Source: Photobacterium piscicola
GTDB lineage: Bacteria; Pseudomonadota; Gammaproteobacteria; Enterobacterales; Vibrionaceae
DNA length: 64,000 nt
Assembly (NCBI RefSeq): GCF_900166965.1
Contig: NZ_FUZI01000001.1
Location: forward strand, 186,001-250,000
Direction: 5' to 3'
In this document: in pieces, positions 53,144 to 61,617 of the stretch
Numbering within the stretch: the first letter of the stretch is position 1
Layout: every line of letters begins with the position of its first letter
The notes under the pieces: model-generated
The model's database searches: none
What the model was told of the DNA's origin: nothing
Seen by the model: only the letters and a program-made list of their open reading frames with translations
Program-made: the position numbers and the translations under genes

Positions 53144-54157
53144 TTAGTTTAGGCTACGTTCCAATAATTTTTGTTGGTATTGTGCTGGTGTTAAACCACG
53201 ATTACGTTTAAATGCTTTGCTAAAACTTTGGATATTACTGTAACCAAGTACAGTTGCTATTATGTCGATACTCATGCCTGAGAGCATATATTTTATGGCG
53301 ATATTACATAAAATATAATTTGTCATACCAGTAAATGTCCAGCCGTTATCATGTAAGCGACGTTGTAATTGTTGGCGTGATAATCCTACCTTTTCAGCAA
53401 CAAAATCCAATGTAGGAAAGCCGTAATAACGTGAATAGTTAATGATTTCAAACATGACCTTAGCAAGATCTAACGGTTGGGGCATATTGAGTAAATCATC
53501 CAATTGTAAATTTGAAACCAGAATGGGTTTTGTTATCGGCAGCGGGCGCTGGTTACCATGCTCCAACATTGAAAGATTTAACCAAACCTTTGTTGCAGAT
53601 GATTGCCATGTGATCGGGCATCCAAAAAATTGTTGAATGGCGGGATCTATTATTTCAGCACCAGAAAGCTCTACTTTTAAAGGAACATAATCATCCCCCA
53701 TGTAGTTACGGGTGACTTGGGTAAATAAAATCGCAATTTTTAAGCTGTCAAAACTCGCCGCACGCCCATGTGCATAGTTATTGTAATATACCCACTTAAC
53801 AATTTTTCCTGATTGTTGACCATGAAAAGACGCCCCTCCTTGTAAACATGATACACCGTAGTTGATTCGTCGAAATGCTAATGCAAGATCAGGGCAAGTT
53901 ACATACCAATTACCAATAGGCCCGATATTTTCAAAGGTGATATCTGTGGCAATTTTGATCATATAAGCCGAATCGTTGGTTAATTCTTCAATACGCTCTA
54001 ACCACTGTAAATAATCATTAAAAGGGATCAAAGACATCGGTTCTCTGAGTAATTGAGTAGGAATACCTAATTCAGCTAAGCCGATTCCATAGTGTTTTTG
54101 TAAGCCAAGTTCTAATGGTTTAAGAAAGGCGGTTCGAATAAAGGCAATATTGATCAT
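53144..54157 (-). CDS. AraC-family transcriptional regulator (OruR/ArgR-like layout)
   Basis: 337 residues: an N-terminal Arabinose_bd-type domain (about 15-210) and a C-terminal AraC HTH pair (about 235-335) with TLDFVAEKVGLSRQQLQRRL and VLGYSNIQSFSKAFKRNRG. This layout is shared by OruR- and MmoR-type regulators. The ligand is unknown. It is divergent from yibI-yibH across about 210 bp and could control them. Confidence 0.85.
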   Translation of the reverse strand: MINIAFIRTAFLKPLELGLQKHYGIGLAELGIPTQLLREPMSLIPFNDYLQWLERIEELTNDSAYMIKIATDITFENIGPIGNWYVTCPDLALAFRRINYGVSCLQGGASFHGQQSGKIVKWVYYNNYAHGRAASFDSLKIAILFTQVTRNYMGDDYVPLKVELSGAEIIDPAIQQFFGCPITWQSSATKVWLNLSMLEHGNQRPLPITKPILVSNLQLDDLLNMPQPLDLAKVMFEIINYSRYYGFPTLDFVAEKVGLSRQQLQRRLHDNGWTFTGMTNYILCNIAIKYMLSGMSIDIIATVLGYSNIQSFSKAFKRNRGLTPAQYQQKLLERSLN

Positions 54158-54311
54158 GATGTTCTTCTTATGGTGCTGATGGGCATTTGCTGAAATAAGT
54201 AAGATTATTATCGTTACTATAAGTCTAATTGTATCAATTATTGGCTATTTTCGATTTAAATAGACTCAAGTTATACCGTTAATGTGAGCTCTCTCCATAA
54301 TGACGGCTGTT

Positions 54312-54330
54312 CATCACTGCATGAGTGATG
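54312..54330. promoter_or_regulatory. Inverted repeat between the AraC-type gene and yibI
   Basis: CATCACT and AGTGATG are a perfect 7-bp inverted repeat with a 5-base gap, 38 bp before the yibI start. It is a possible operator in the divergent promoter region. Confidence 0.35.
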
Positions 54331-54367
54331 CTTGTTAACTATTTTAGTTTTGAACCGGAGAGTGTGG

Positions 54368-54721
54368 ATGAGCTTACTGAGTATGCCCTTTGTCGATACC
54401 AATGTAGACACAGTATTAAGTGTGTTTGCGGGGGTAGTATTAATTGCAACCATTGCTGCTGTTGCGATTGGTTTTTGGAAAATACACGAATTACCTATTC
54501 ATAAAGCATCGACGAAAGAGCATCACCAAATAGGCTTAATAACCGCCCTAACATGGATTGGTTTTGTGTGGCATTGGGTATGGGTGTTGGCAGTCATTAT
54601 TGCATTTGTTGATGGGGAAAAAGCCCTGTGTCGCTTGCGTGATATTTGGCATGGTGATCGCTTACCTGTCGCGCCTGCTACGTCTACAGATGCTATGACT
54701 ACAGATACAGAGGAGAAGTAG
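54368..54721 (+). CDS. yibI: DUF3302 inner-membrane protein (YibI-like)
   Basis: 117 residues from the ATG at 54368, which has GGAG eight bases upstream (an upstream ATG at 54332 does not). Two membrane segments (about 15-35 and 62-83). It matches the DUF3302 protein encoded next to a membrane-fusion protein in E. coli (yibI-yibH). It starts the two-gene operon; the next gene begins 1 bp after its stop. The function is unknown, probably supporting the export partner. Confidence 0.8.
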   Translation: MSLLSMPFVDTNVDTVLSVFAGVVLIATIAAVAIGFWKIHELPIHKASTKEHHQIGLITALTWIGFVWHWVWVLAVIIAFVDGEKALCRLRDIWHGDRLPVAPATSTDAMTTDTEEK

Positions 54722-54722
54722 T

Positions 54723-55946
54723 ATGTTGGAAGGTTTAGCTGTTTGGGCGCTGTTTATTTATTTATTGCGTTTAGTGGGCATGCCATGGAATAAATTCACT
54801 CAAGCTTTTGCATATGTTGGTGGTGGCAGTTGGTTAGTCTTTGTATGGTTTGGTTTAATTACTTATGCGCCAATGGATTTATCTGGCGGCTCACTCGTTC
54901 AATCGCCGCATGTGCAGTTGCGTCCTGCATCCACATCAATCAATGGTCGTGTAAAAGCTATTTATGTGGAACCCAACAGCAAAGTAACCCAAGGCCAATT
55001 AGTGTATGAGCTTGACTCTGAACCGTACGTTATTGCGCTTAATAAAGCACATGCTAGCCTTGATGCCGCAAAAGTTGCTCGTGATATGGCGCAACAAGAT
55101 ATTGCAATGGCGCAAGCCTCAAAGACCGCAGCGGTGAAAGATATTGATATCGCAACAAAACAGTTATCCGCAGCCACCGCAGATCACCGTTTAAAAAGTA
55201 CGATGCTTGCCCGTTATGTAAAGCAAAACAATGTTGTTAAACATACCGTCACTGCAAGCATGTTAGATGAACAACGCACTGCGGTTGATGTGGCTAAATC
55301 ACAACAGATTATGTTGGATTCACAAATAGAAAAAGCCCATATTGCAGTTAAAAAAGCGCAGTTAGGAATAGAAAAAGCCGAGTTAACCTTTAACAGTCGT
55401 GATGTTGATGTGATCACAGCGAAAGAAAATGTCGCTAAAGCTCAGTGGGATCTCGACAATACTAAGGTTTATGCGCCTGCAGATGGTTTTGTCACCAATT
55501 TCATTATGCGTGAAGGTCAATATGTTGGCTCTGTTCCGCGTATCCAAATGTATACCGATGAAAAATATGTATTAATGCGAGTCAATCATCAAGCCATTCG
55601 AAATGTAAAACCAGGGCAGATGGCTGAATTTGCTTCTGCTGTTTACCCTGGAAAAGTCTTTGCGGCGGAAGTTGAAGGTATTGTTGAGGCAACGGGGGAA
55701 TCACAAGGTAATTTGATTGGACGTGAAACCAATGTTCGTCAAACGACGGGTGCAAATATCGCCAATAAGCACCATTTTGTACGTTTAAAACTTTATGAAA
55801 CAGATGGTTATGATATTCCAGTTGGCTCTGTTGGATTAGCTTGGGTCAGCGCTGAAAAACCCATTAGTTTCCTTGGTTTTCTGGACGTTATTCGTGGCAT
55901 TATCATTCGAATGAAAGCACAGGTTTTCTATGTTTGGTCAATGTAA
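54723..55946 (+). CDS. yibH: HlyD-family membrane-fusion protein (YibH-like)
   Basis: 407 residues. Two N-terminal membrane segments (about 1-20 and 30-48) are followed by a periplasmic biotinyl-lipoyl-like motif (INGRVKAIYVEPNSKVTQGQ, about 77-96), a long alpha-hairpin (about 110-225) and the second lipoyl half with beta-barrel (VYAPADGFVTNFIMREGQYV). It belongs to the HlyD/EmrA adaptor group. It has no pump gene of its own here; the partner is DUF3302. A terminator follows. Confidence 0.85.
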   Translation: MLEGLAVWALFIYLLRLVGMPWNKFTQAFAYVGGGSWLVFVWFGLITYAPMDLSGGSLVQSPHVQLRPASTSINGRVKAIYVEPNSKVTQGQLVYELDSEPYVIALNKAHASLDAAKVARDMAQQDIAMAQASKTAAVKDIDIATKQLSAATADHRLKSTMLARYVKQNNVVKHTVTASMLDEQRTAVDVAKSQQIMLDSQIEKAHIAVKKAQLGIEKAELTFNSRDVDVITAKENVAKAQWDLDNTKVYAPADGFVTNFIMREGQYVGSVPRIQMYTDEKYVLMRVNHQAIRNVKPGQMAEFASAVYPGKVFAAEVEGIVEATGESQGNLIGRETNVRQTTGANIANKHHFVRLKLYETDGYDIPVGSVGLAWVSAEKPISFLGFLDVIRGIIIRMKAQVFYVWSM

Positions 55947-55990
55947 ACGGTTGTAAATTATTATAATAATAGTCGTTGTATACCGGTTCA

Positions 55991-56026
55991 CCTGCCACGG
56001 TTTATATCGTGGCAGGTTTTTTTATA
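55991..56026 (+). terminator. Intrinsic terminator after yibH
   Basis: CCTGCCACG and CGTGGCAGG form a 9-bp stem, followed by seven T. Confidence 0.9.
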
Positions 56027-56051
56027 AAATGATGAGATGTGAGTAAATCAG

Positions 56052-57224
56052 CTAATCTTGACGCAGGTTATTAACCATTGAAATCGGCGTTGGGTAACGG
56101 CGTACAACCCAATAGGTTGAAATAACAAATGTGGTAATAGTAACGGTTTCGATAAAAGTTTTACCTTGTTCTGATAGTAAACCTTGCGCTATGGCGGCAT
56201 AAACTAACAAAAGTGAAAATTCACTGGCTTGACTTAAACGAGCACGAAGTTCGACACTTTCTATTTGATCTTCGTGGGCTAAGGTTAATGCGATTTTAAA
56301 TCCCCATGCTTTTATGCGGATCAGACAAATACCAAAAACGACCCCCAAAACGGTATAAATATTACTGTCCCATAAGTTGATTTTTGCGCCAATGGCAAAG
56401 AAAAATAAGATCAGAAAAAATTCACGTAATGGTTTTAGATGAACGGCAATCGCTTGCGACACCGGACTGACTGCCAGAGTAATACCCGCGATAAAAGCCC
56501 CTGTCTCGTAAGATAAACCAATACTATTGCAGAGTAATGCCCAGAAAAAACACCATGCAAGTGTTGCGATAAAGCTATATTCCTGAATAACATCAAAGCG
56601 CTTTAATAATGGCAACATAACGTATTTTACCGCTAAATAAGCACTAAGAATGATAGCGATCAGCTTGATGACTAATAAACTCAAACTGAGACAAATATTA
56701 TGCTCGGTGTTGATATTAAACAATAATAATACACTGATCGCGATAATATCTTGCATTAGCAAAATACTGGTCATCACTTCACCCATACGTAAATGGTGAA
56801 GGGTGGTGGTTGGAATCAGTTTAAGGCCTATTACAGTACTTGAAAACATCATTGCCGCAGCAGTAATGAGAGCATCCGTAACGGAAAGATTAATGATTAA
56901 TGCAAATAAAAAGCCGCTAATAAAAAATAATAAACAGCTGATCAGTGTGATCACCGCACTTTGTTTAAATAAATGCAGTAAGCGAAGAGGTTGTAAATTT
57001 AGGCCTAAAATAAACAGCAATAGAATGACCCCAAGATGTCCCATTTGACTAATGCTGGTGGCATCGGTGACTAGCTGAAATCCATAAGGGCCGATGATAA
57101 TACCGGTAAAAATGTAAGCGAGAATAATAGGTTGGCGAGTATAGAGAAAAAGACTACTGAAAATAGCCGTGATAATAATAATACTACAGAGCTCAGTGAT
57201 CATGCTGGTTAGGTTTTCAAGCAT
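56052..57224 (-). CDS. CPA2-family cation/proton antiporter
   Basis: 390 residues with about 11-12 hydrophobic segments. Na_H_exchanger fold of the Kef/CPA2 type: RQPIILAYIFTGIIIGPYG near the N-terminus, LGVILLLFILGLNL, and the ion-binding region YETGAFIAGITLAVSPVS. The cytoplasmic TrkA_N domain of KefB/C is absent, so it is a short, KefB-like membrane-only form. The transported ion cannot be read from the sequence. Confidence 0.85.
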   Translation of the reverse strand: MLENLTSMITELCSIIIITAIFSSLFLYTRQPIILAYIFTGIIIGPYGFQLVTDATSISQMGHLGVILLLFILGLNLQPLRLLHLFKQSAVITLISCLLFFISGFLFALIINLSVTDALITAAAMMFSSTVIGLKLIPTTTLHHLRMGEVMTSILLMQDIIAISVLLLFNINTEHNICLSLSLLVIKLIAIILSAYLAVKYVMLPLLKRFDVIQEYSFIATLAWCFFWALLCNSIGLSYETGAFIAGITLAVSPVSQAIAVHLKPLREFFLILFFFAIGAKINLWDSNIYTVLGVVFGICLIRIKAWGFKIALTLAHEDQIESVELRARLSQASEFSLLLVYAAIAQGLLSEQGKTFIETVTITTFVISTYWVVRRYPTPISMVNNLRQD

Positions 57225-57250
57225 ATGACCCCTATAGTTTTATTATAACG

Positions 57251-57574
57251 TTAGAACTCGCAGCGATTGTAACGTTGGTAATGATTAATAATATCTTCAA
57301 TAAGTTCAGGTTCTGAAAAATCATCAACAAAATAGCGTTTCTGATCATTTTTGATAAACACTTCGAGGTGTGTTTCATCACCATCAACACTGGGAATAAA
57401 GTGGATAGCATATTCATATGGCAATTGTTTATCGTTAGCGATCACTAACCTAAATCGACGATCCATACAGTATATATCTGTAAAATAACCCGCAGCAGAG
57501 AGTTGCTTACTTGCTTTCGTAACTGCGGATTTCGCAATGATATAGCCCATATTATGTGCTGTGATAGTTGTCAT
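57251..57574 (-). CDS. Hypothetical protein (107 aa)
   Basis: 107-residue soluble protein with no recognised domain (GYFTDIYCMDRRFRLVIAND, FVDDFSEPELIEDI). It lies 26 bp upstream of the antiporter gene on the same strand and may be co-transcribed. Confidence 0.6.
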   Translation of the reverse strand: MTTITAHNMGYIIAKSAVTKASKQLSAAGYFTDIYCMDRRFRLVIANDKQLPYEYAIHFIPSVDGDETHLEVFIKNDQKRYFVDDFSEPELIEDIINHYQRYNRCEF

Positions 57575-57870
57575 GACGACGCCCTCTTTATTGATGTTAA
57601 TAGGGGTAACGTTTGTCTATATCATTCGATTTTATCGGGCGAATACACATACTTACCAACTAAATAATTCAATCATCGTCATTAGATCTTTTCATCAATA
57701 TTTTAGTTTCGATATTTGCTTATTTTTTTCGAATAACGATTTGATTATGTATAAAAATGTAATAATGGCGGCCTTTTTGGAATTTATTATTACATTTTAG
57801 TCTTAAATCAGTGTTTTTGTAGGTAAGATTTGTACAATAAGAATGAATTTTCAATTGAGAGAAACACGCT

Positions 57871-58188
57871 ATGGTACACAAAACACTTCGCATTATTCCC
57901 TTAGTTGCATTATTAGCAACGTCTATAACTGTGCATGCTGATGATGTAATTAATCGGCTTGATAATCAGCTTTCTCATATTGAAAATACAATTAATGGAA
58001 CCCAACGTACTATTAGGCGTTCACAAAATAAATATGACAACACGCAAAGAACCATGACAGAACTTAAAGATGGTACCTATGCTGAGAAAAGTGTGGGACG
58101 TGCAGTGAAAAAGAAGAAAAGAAGAGCGGTGAATAGTTTAATTCATCGTTCAAATAACGCTATTCGTAAAGCGACTAATATCTACTAA
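57871..58188 (+). CDS. Small periplasmic, basic helical protein (105 aa)
   Basis: The signal peptide MVHKTLRIIPLVALLATSITVHA ends near residue 23. The mature part is an amphipathic helix and then a strongly basic C-terminus (RAVKKKKRRAVNSLIHR). No family is recognised. GAGAG precedes the ATG. A strong terminator follows. Confidence 0.65.
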   Translation: MVHKTLRIIPLVALLATSITVHADDVINRLDNQLSHIENTINGTQRTIRRSQNKYDNTQRTMTELKDGTYAEKSVGRAVKKKKRRAVNSLIHRSNNAIRKATNIY

Positions 58189-58214
58189 TTACAACGAAGA
58201 TGATGGATAAAATA

Positions 58215-58246
58215 ATGCGGCTATCATGTGCGTGATAGCCGCATTT
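58215..58246. terminator. Bidirectional terminator between the small periplasmic gene and sstT
   Basis: ATGCGGCTATCA and TGATAGCCGCAT form a 12-bp stem with a TGTGCG loop, T run on one side and A-rich on the other. It can serve both converging genes. Confidence 0.85.
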
Positions 58247-58280
58247 TTAATGTTGTGTTTTTATATTGTTAGCAACGTAC

Positions 58281-59522
58281 TTATGATTTTTGTAGGCGTA
58301 CTTTTGCTTGTTTACGCTCAGCGGCTAAACATGCAGCTGCGGTAAAGACTACATCTGTTGAACTGTTCAATGCTGTTTCTGCTGAGTCTTGAATTACACC
58401 AATAATAAAGCCGACAGCAACAACTTGCATCGCAACTTCATTTGGAATGCCAAATAAACTTGCCGCAAGTGGAATAAGTAATAGTGAGCCACCTGCAACA
58501 CCTGATGCCCCACATGCTGATACTGCAGCAACAACACTGAGTAATACCGCTGTTGCAAGATCCACTTCAATACCTAACGTATGCACTGCTGCTAACGTTA
58601 ACACGGTGATTGTAATAGCTGCGCCACCCATATTAATGGTTGCACCTAAAGGAATAGAAACTGAATAGGTGTCTTCGTGCAGATCCAGATCCTTACATAA
58701 TTTCATATTAACTGGAATATTGGCTGCTGAACTACGAGTAAAGAAGGCGGTAATACCACTCTCACGTAAACAACGAAATACCAGTGGGTAAGGGTTGGTT
58801 TTGGTTTTTACAAATACAATAAGCGGGTTAACAACTAATGCAATAATTACCATTGAACCAAGCAATACCGCAAGTAGATGAGCATAGCCTAATAATGCAT
58901 TAAAGCCTGTTTGAGCAAAGGTATGCGCGACAAGACCAAAAATACCAATAGGAGCAAGACGAATAATAAAGCGCACAATTAATGTTACGCCATCAGACAT
59001 GTCTTGAAAAACCTGTTTAGTAGCATCACTCGCTTGGTGTAATGAAAAGCCTAATGCAATCGCCCATGCCAAAATACCAATAAAGTTACCTGTCATTAAT
59101 GCATTAATTGGGTTATCCACGATTTTAAAAAATAGTGAATTAATAACTTCAGCAATACCTTCAGGTGGTGCAATAGAGGTCGTGTTAGTAACAAGCGTCA
59201 AAGTGGTAGGAAAAAGGAAGCTCATTGCTACAGCGGTAAAAGCGGCTAATAATGTTCCTAATAAATAAAGAAAAATTATTGGCTTCATATTGGTATGAGT
59301 GCCTTTTTTTTGATTCGCAATCGATGAGGCGACCAAAATAAACACTAAGATTGGCGCAACTGCTTTTAATGCGGCAACAAATAGTCCGCCTAAAAAGCTT
59401 ACGCTTGATGCTGATGATGGAAAAAAGACGGCTAAAGCAACACCGGCGATAATCCCCACTAATATTTGTATTACTAGACTGCCATTAGCGACTCTGGCAA
59501 GAAAGGGTTGTGATTGACTCAT
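58281..59522 (-). CDS. sstT: Serine/threonine:sodium symporter SstT
   Basis: 413-residue dicarboxylate/amino-acid:cation symporter (DAACS). Hallmarks are the hairpin serine motif [11 protein letters not shown] (about 262), the TM7 signature [16 protein letters not shown] and [18 protein letters not shown] near the C-terminus. Length and sequence fit SstT, which imports serine and threonine with Na+. It is monocistronic. Confidence 0.92.
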   Translation of the reverse strand: MSQSQPFLARVANGSLVIQILVGIIAGVALAVFFPSSASSVSFLGGLFVAALKAVAPILVFILVASSIANQKKGTHTNMKPIIFLYLLGTLLAAFTAVAMSFLFPTTLTLVTNTTSIAPPEGIAEVINSLFFKIVDNPINALMTGNFIGILAWAIALGFSLHQASDATKQVFQDMSDGVTLIVRFIIRLAPIGIFGLVAHTFAQTGFNALLGYAHLLAVLLGSMVIIALVVNPLIVFVKTKTNPYPLVFRCLRESGITAFFTRSSAANIPVNMKLCKDLDLHEDTYSVSIPLGATINMGGAAITITVLTLAAVHTLGIEVDLATAVLLSVVAAVSACGASGVAGGSLLLIPLAASLFGIPNEVAMQVVAVGFIIGVIQDSAETALNSSTDVVFTAAACLAAERKQAKVRLQKS

Positions 59523-59828
59523 AGTTTATCCTGCATTTTTTATTGTTGTGTTTAAGTTTTATATTTTGTAACAGAAACATTTTTTAACAGGATCTGTTTA
59601 AAATAGCCAGCCTTCTTTTGATAAGCATAGTTATTGCTGTTTTTTAACAATTATTATTACGTCCATGTCACAATTTAGTATCAATATGAGTGTTTTTATT
59701 GGCATGTGTCACGTAAATAAAAAATATGAATTAAAGTGAGATGGTTAATTGTTGCTTGATTGTTAAATATATTTTTAAAGAAGGTAGTTGCTAATGTTGT
59801 GTTGTTTTACATTTAGTTACATAAAGCA
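59523..59828. other. sstT upstream region, nothing else seen
   Basis: AT-rich, about 300 bp, with no ORF or recognised RNA. It should contain the sstT promoter, but I cannot define it with confidence. Confidence 0.4.
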
Positions 59829-59883
59829 AAACGCCCAAAATTAATTATTTCCACTTATGTGGTAATTAATATTAGGCGTTTTA
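59829..59883 (-). terminator. Terminator-like hairpin after the bat operon
   Basis: AAAACGCC and GGCGTTTT with an inner ATTAATTA-type pairing form a long hairpin 40 bp after the batD stop, with T-rich flanks on the minus strand. Confidence 0.6.
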
Positions 59884-59922
59884 GAGAGGCTATTAAAATA
59901 GCCTCATATTTTTAAATGACGC

Positions 59923-61617
59923 TTATTTAGGGTCTAAGCTAGATAAGGTCATAGAGGTACATTTTATTACTGTAAGTTGCTTTGCTTGGTTTAATAATGC
60001 TAACAATGTTTGCTTATTCCAGCTGTTATTTGATGCTGAATAATGGGCTGCCATCATTGCTTGTACTTCATGATCAAGTTGCTGTAATAGCGGTGGTTGA
60101 GCCATTAATGTTGTGTATTGCTGTTGACGCCATTGTTGATAATAAGTCTGTACTTTAATCGGCTCATTGGCGTTAATGGCAGCTTCAAGTATTGATATTA
60201 GATCTGTTGTTTGTGCCGCTGTTACGGTTGTTGTGACAACAGGTTGCTGACGCTTTTTAATGAATAATACGAGAGTAATTAACCACAATAGAGCAAAGGT
60301 CAGTGTTGTCCATGGCCAGATCTCCGCGGTAGTGATGGCTTTTGTTGAATGTATTGTTGCTGCGGGCGGCGTTATTGCTGCTGGTGGTGAAAATTGGTTA
60401 TTTGCGGTTGGATCAGCAATAACATTTAAAATTAACCCTTTAATTTCACTTCGTTGTTGTTTTTCTGTGGTTGTGTTCCACCAATTAATGGTTAGCGATG
60501 GTAGTGTTACTTTGCCTGTTTGACGAGGAATGATGACTTGTTTTAACGTCATAACACTGTAACCATTCTCAGTACGATATTCAGGTTTTTCATTATAAAT
60601 ACGTACAGTTTCAGGGTAAGTCAGGTTTACATTTGGCATATTACTTTGAGCTACATCTTTAATTCGCAAAGTAATAGTGCGGGTGATGGGTTCGCCAACT
60701 TTAGTGGTTACGTCATTGCTATTTGAAACCTGTGGCTGCCATGTTTGTTGCAGCTGTAAGTCAGGGGTTGGTAACCATAACCCTTTGTAATCTGTTGGTT
60801 TAGGCTTTATGTTGATGGTGATATCTCGAGCATCTTCATTTACAGGAACGGTAATGCCTGAGCTAAAACCATTTGCGCCACGTACAGCATCACCACTGAA
60901 CTTCGAACCGTGAATAATGATCTTACCCGCTTTTTCTGCTGTCAGTTGGTAGTTACGAGTGATGACTAAATAACGGCGGCCATTTTGGACAATATTATTT
61001 TGAGCATCTTGACCCACTTGTGACACTACTAGGCCGTCACCTGATGGTGCACTCAATGAGGCTTGAGATAGTTGCTCACCGATTACAATCTTCACGCGGT
61101 AATTAATACTTTCACCAACATAAAGTGTATTTTTGTCGATTTCAGCTGTCACTCGAACATTGGTTTGATTTGATACCGCGGTATTATTTTTTTGACTGCC
61201 TTTTAGAACACTAATCGTAATTGGTGTTGTTTGAGAACTACCAATTTTAAAGGCCGGTATAGTCGCAGTTCCAACCTTTTTCGCAGCTAGGGCCAGTGTC
61301 CAAGTAGTATTGCGTGACATTGCGCCGTTTATTAATGATGTTGAGCTACTGACGCTGGGTTGGCCATAAGCAAAGTCAGGGCTTAATATACTAAAGTCGA
61401 CACTGTTAGGGTTGATCGCAGTATCAACTGATACGGTCAATTGAAATACTTGATTAACAGCAACAACATTTTTCGATACTGTCGCTTCTGCTTGTGCCGC
61501 CATTGCTTGCAGGGGTAAGAGTGCTACAAACATGGTTAAAAGTAATAACCATGGAGAGCGGCATTTTTTAGCCCAATTTATTTGATTTAGTGACATGTTC
61601 ATTTTCTCTATTACCAT
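59923..61617 (-). CDS. batD: BatD-like protein
   Basis: 564 residues. The signal peptide is within the first 41 residues (LLLLTMFVALLPLQAMA), followed by BatD/oxygen-tolerance beta-sandwich repeats (about 42-420, with VNQVFQLTVSVD and VGEPITRTITL), a membrane segment at about 440-460 and a cytoplasmic C-terminus. In other bacteria Bat proteins support stress or oxygen tolerance with a MoxR ATPase. It overlaps the BatB-BatC gene by 7 bp. Later starts at 61602 or 61596 are possible. Confidence 0.85.
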   Translation of the reverse strand: MVIEKMNMSLNQINWAKKCRSPWLLLLTMFVALLPLQAMAAQAEATVSKNVVAVNQVFQLTVSVDTAINPNSVDFSILSPDFAYGQPSVSSSTSLINGAMSRNTTWTLALAAKKVGTATIPAFKIGSSQTTPITISVLKGSQKNNTAVSNQTNVRVTAEIDKNTLYVGESINYRVKIVIGEQLSQASLSAPSGDGLVVSQVGQDAQNNIVQNGRRYLVITRNYQLTAEKAGKIIIHGSKFSGDAVRGANGFSSGITVPVNEDARDITINIKPKPTDYKGLWLPTPDLQLQQTWQPQVSNSNDVTTKVGEPITRTITLRIKDVAQSNMPNVNLTYPETVRIYNEKPEYRTENGYSVMTLKQVIIPRQTGKVTLPSLTINWWNTTTEKQQRSEIKGLILNVIADPTANNQFSPPAAITPPAATIHSTKAITTAEIWPWTTLTFALLWLITLVLFIKKRQQPVVTTTVTAAQTTDLISILEAAINANEPIKVQTYYQQWRQQQYTTLMAQPPLLQQLDHEVQAMMAAHYSASNNSWNKQTLLALLNQAKQLTVIKCTSMTLSSLDPK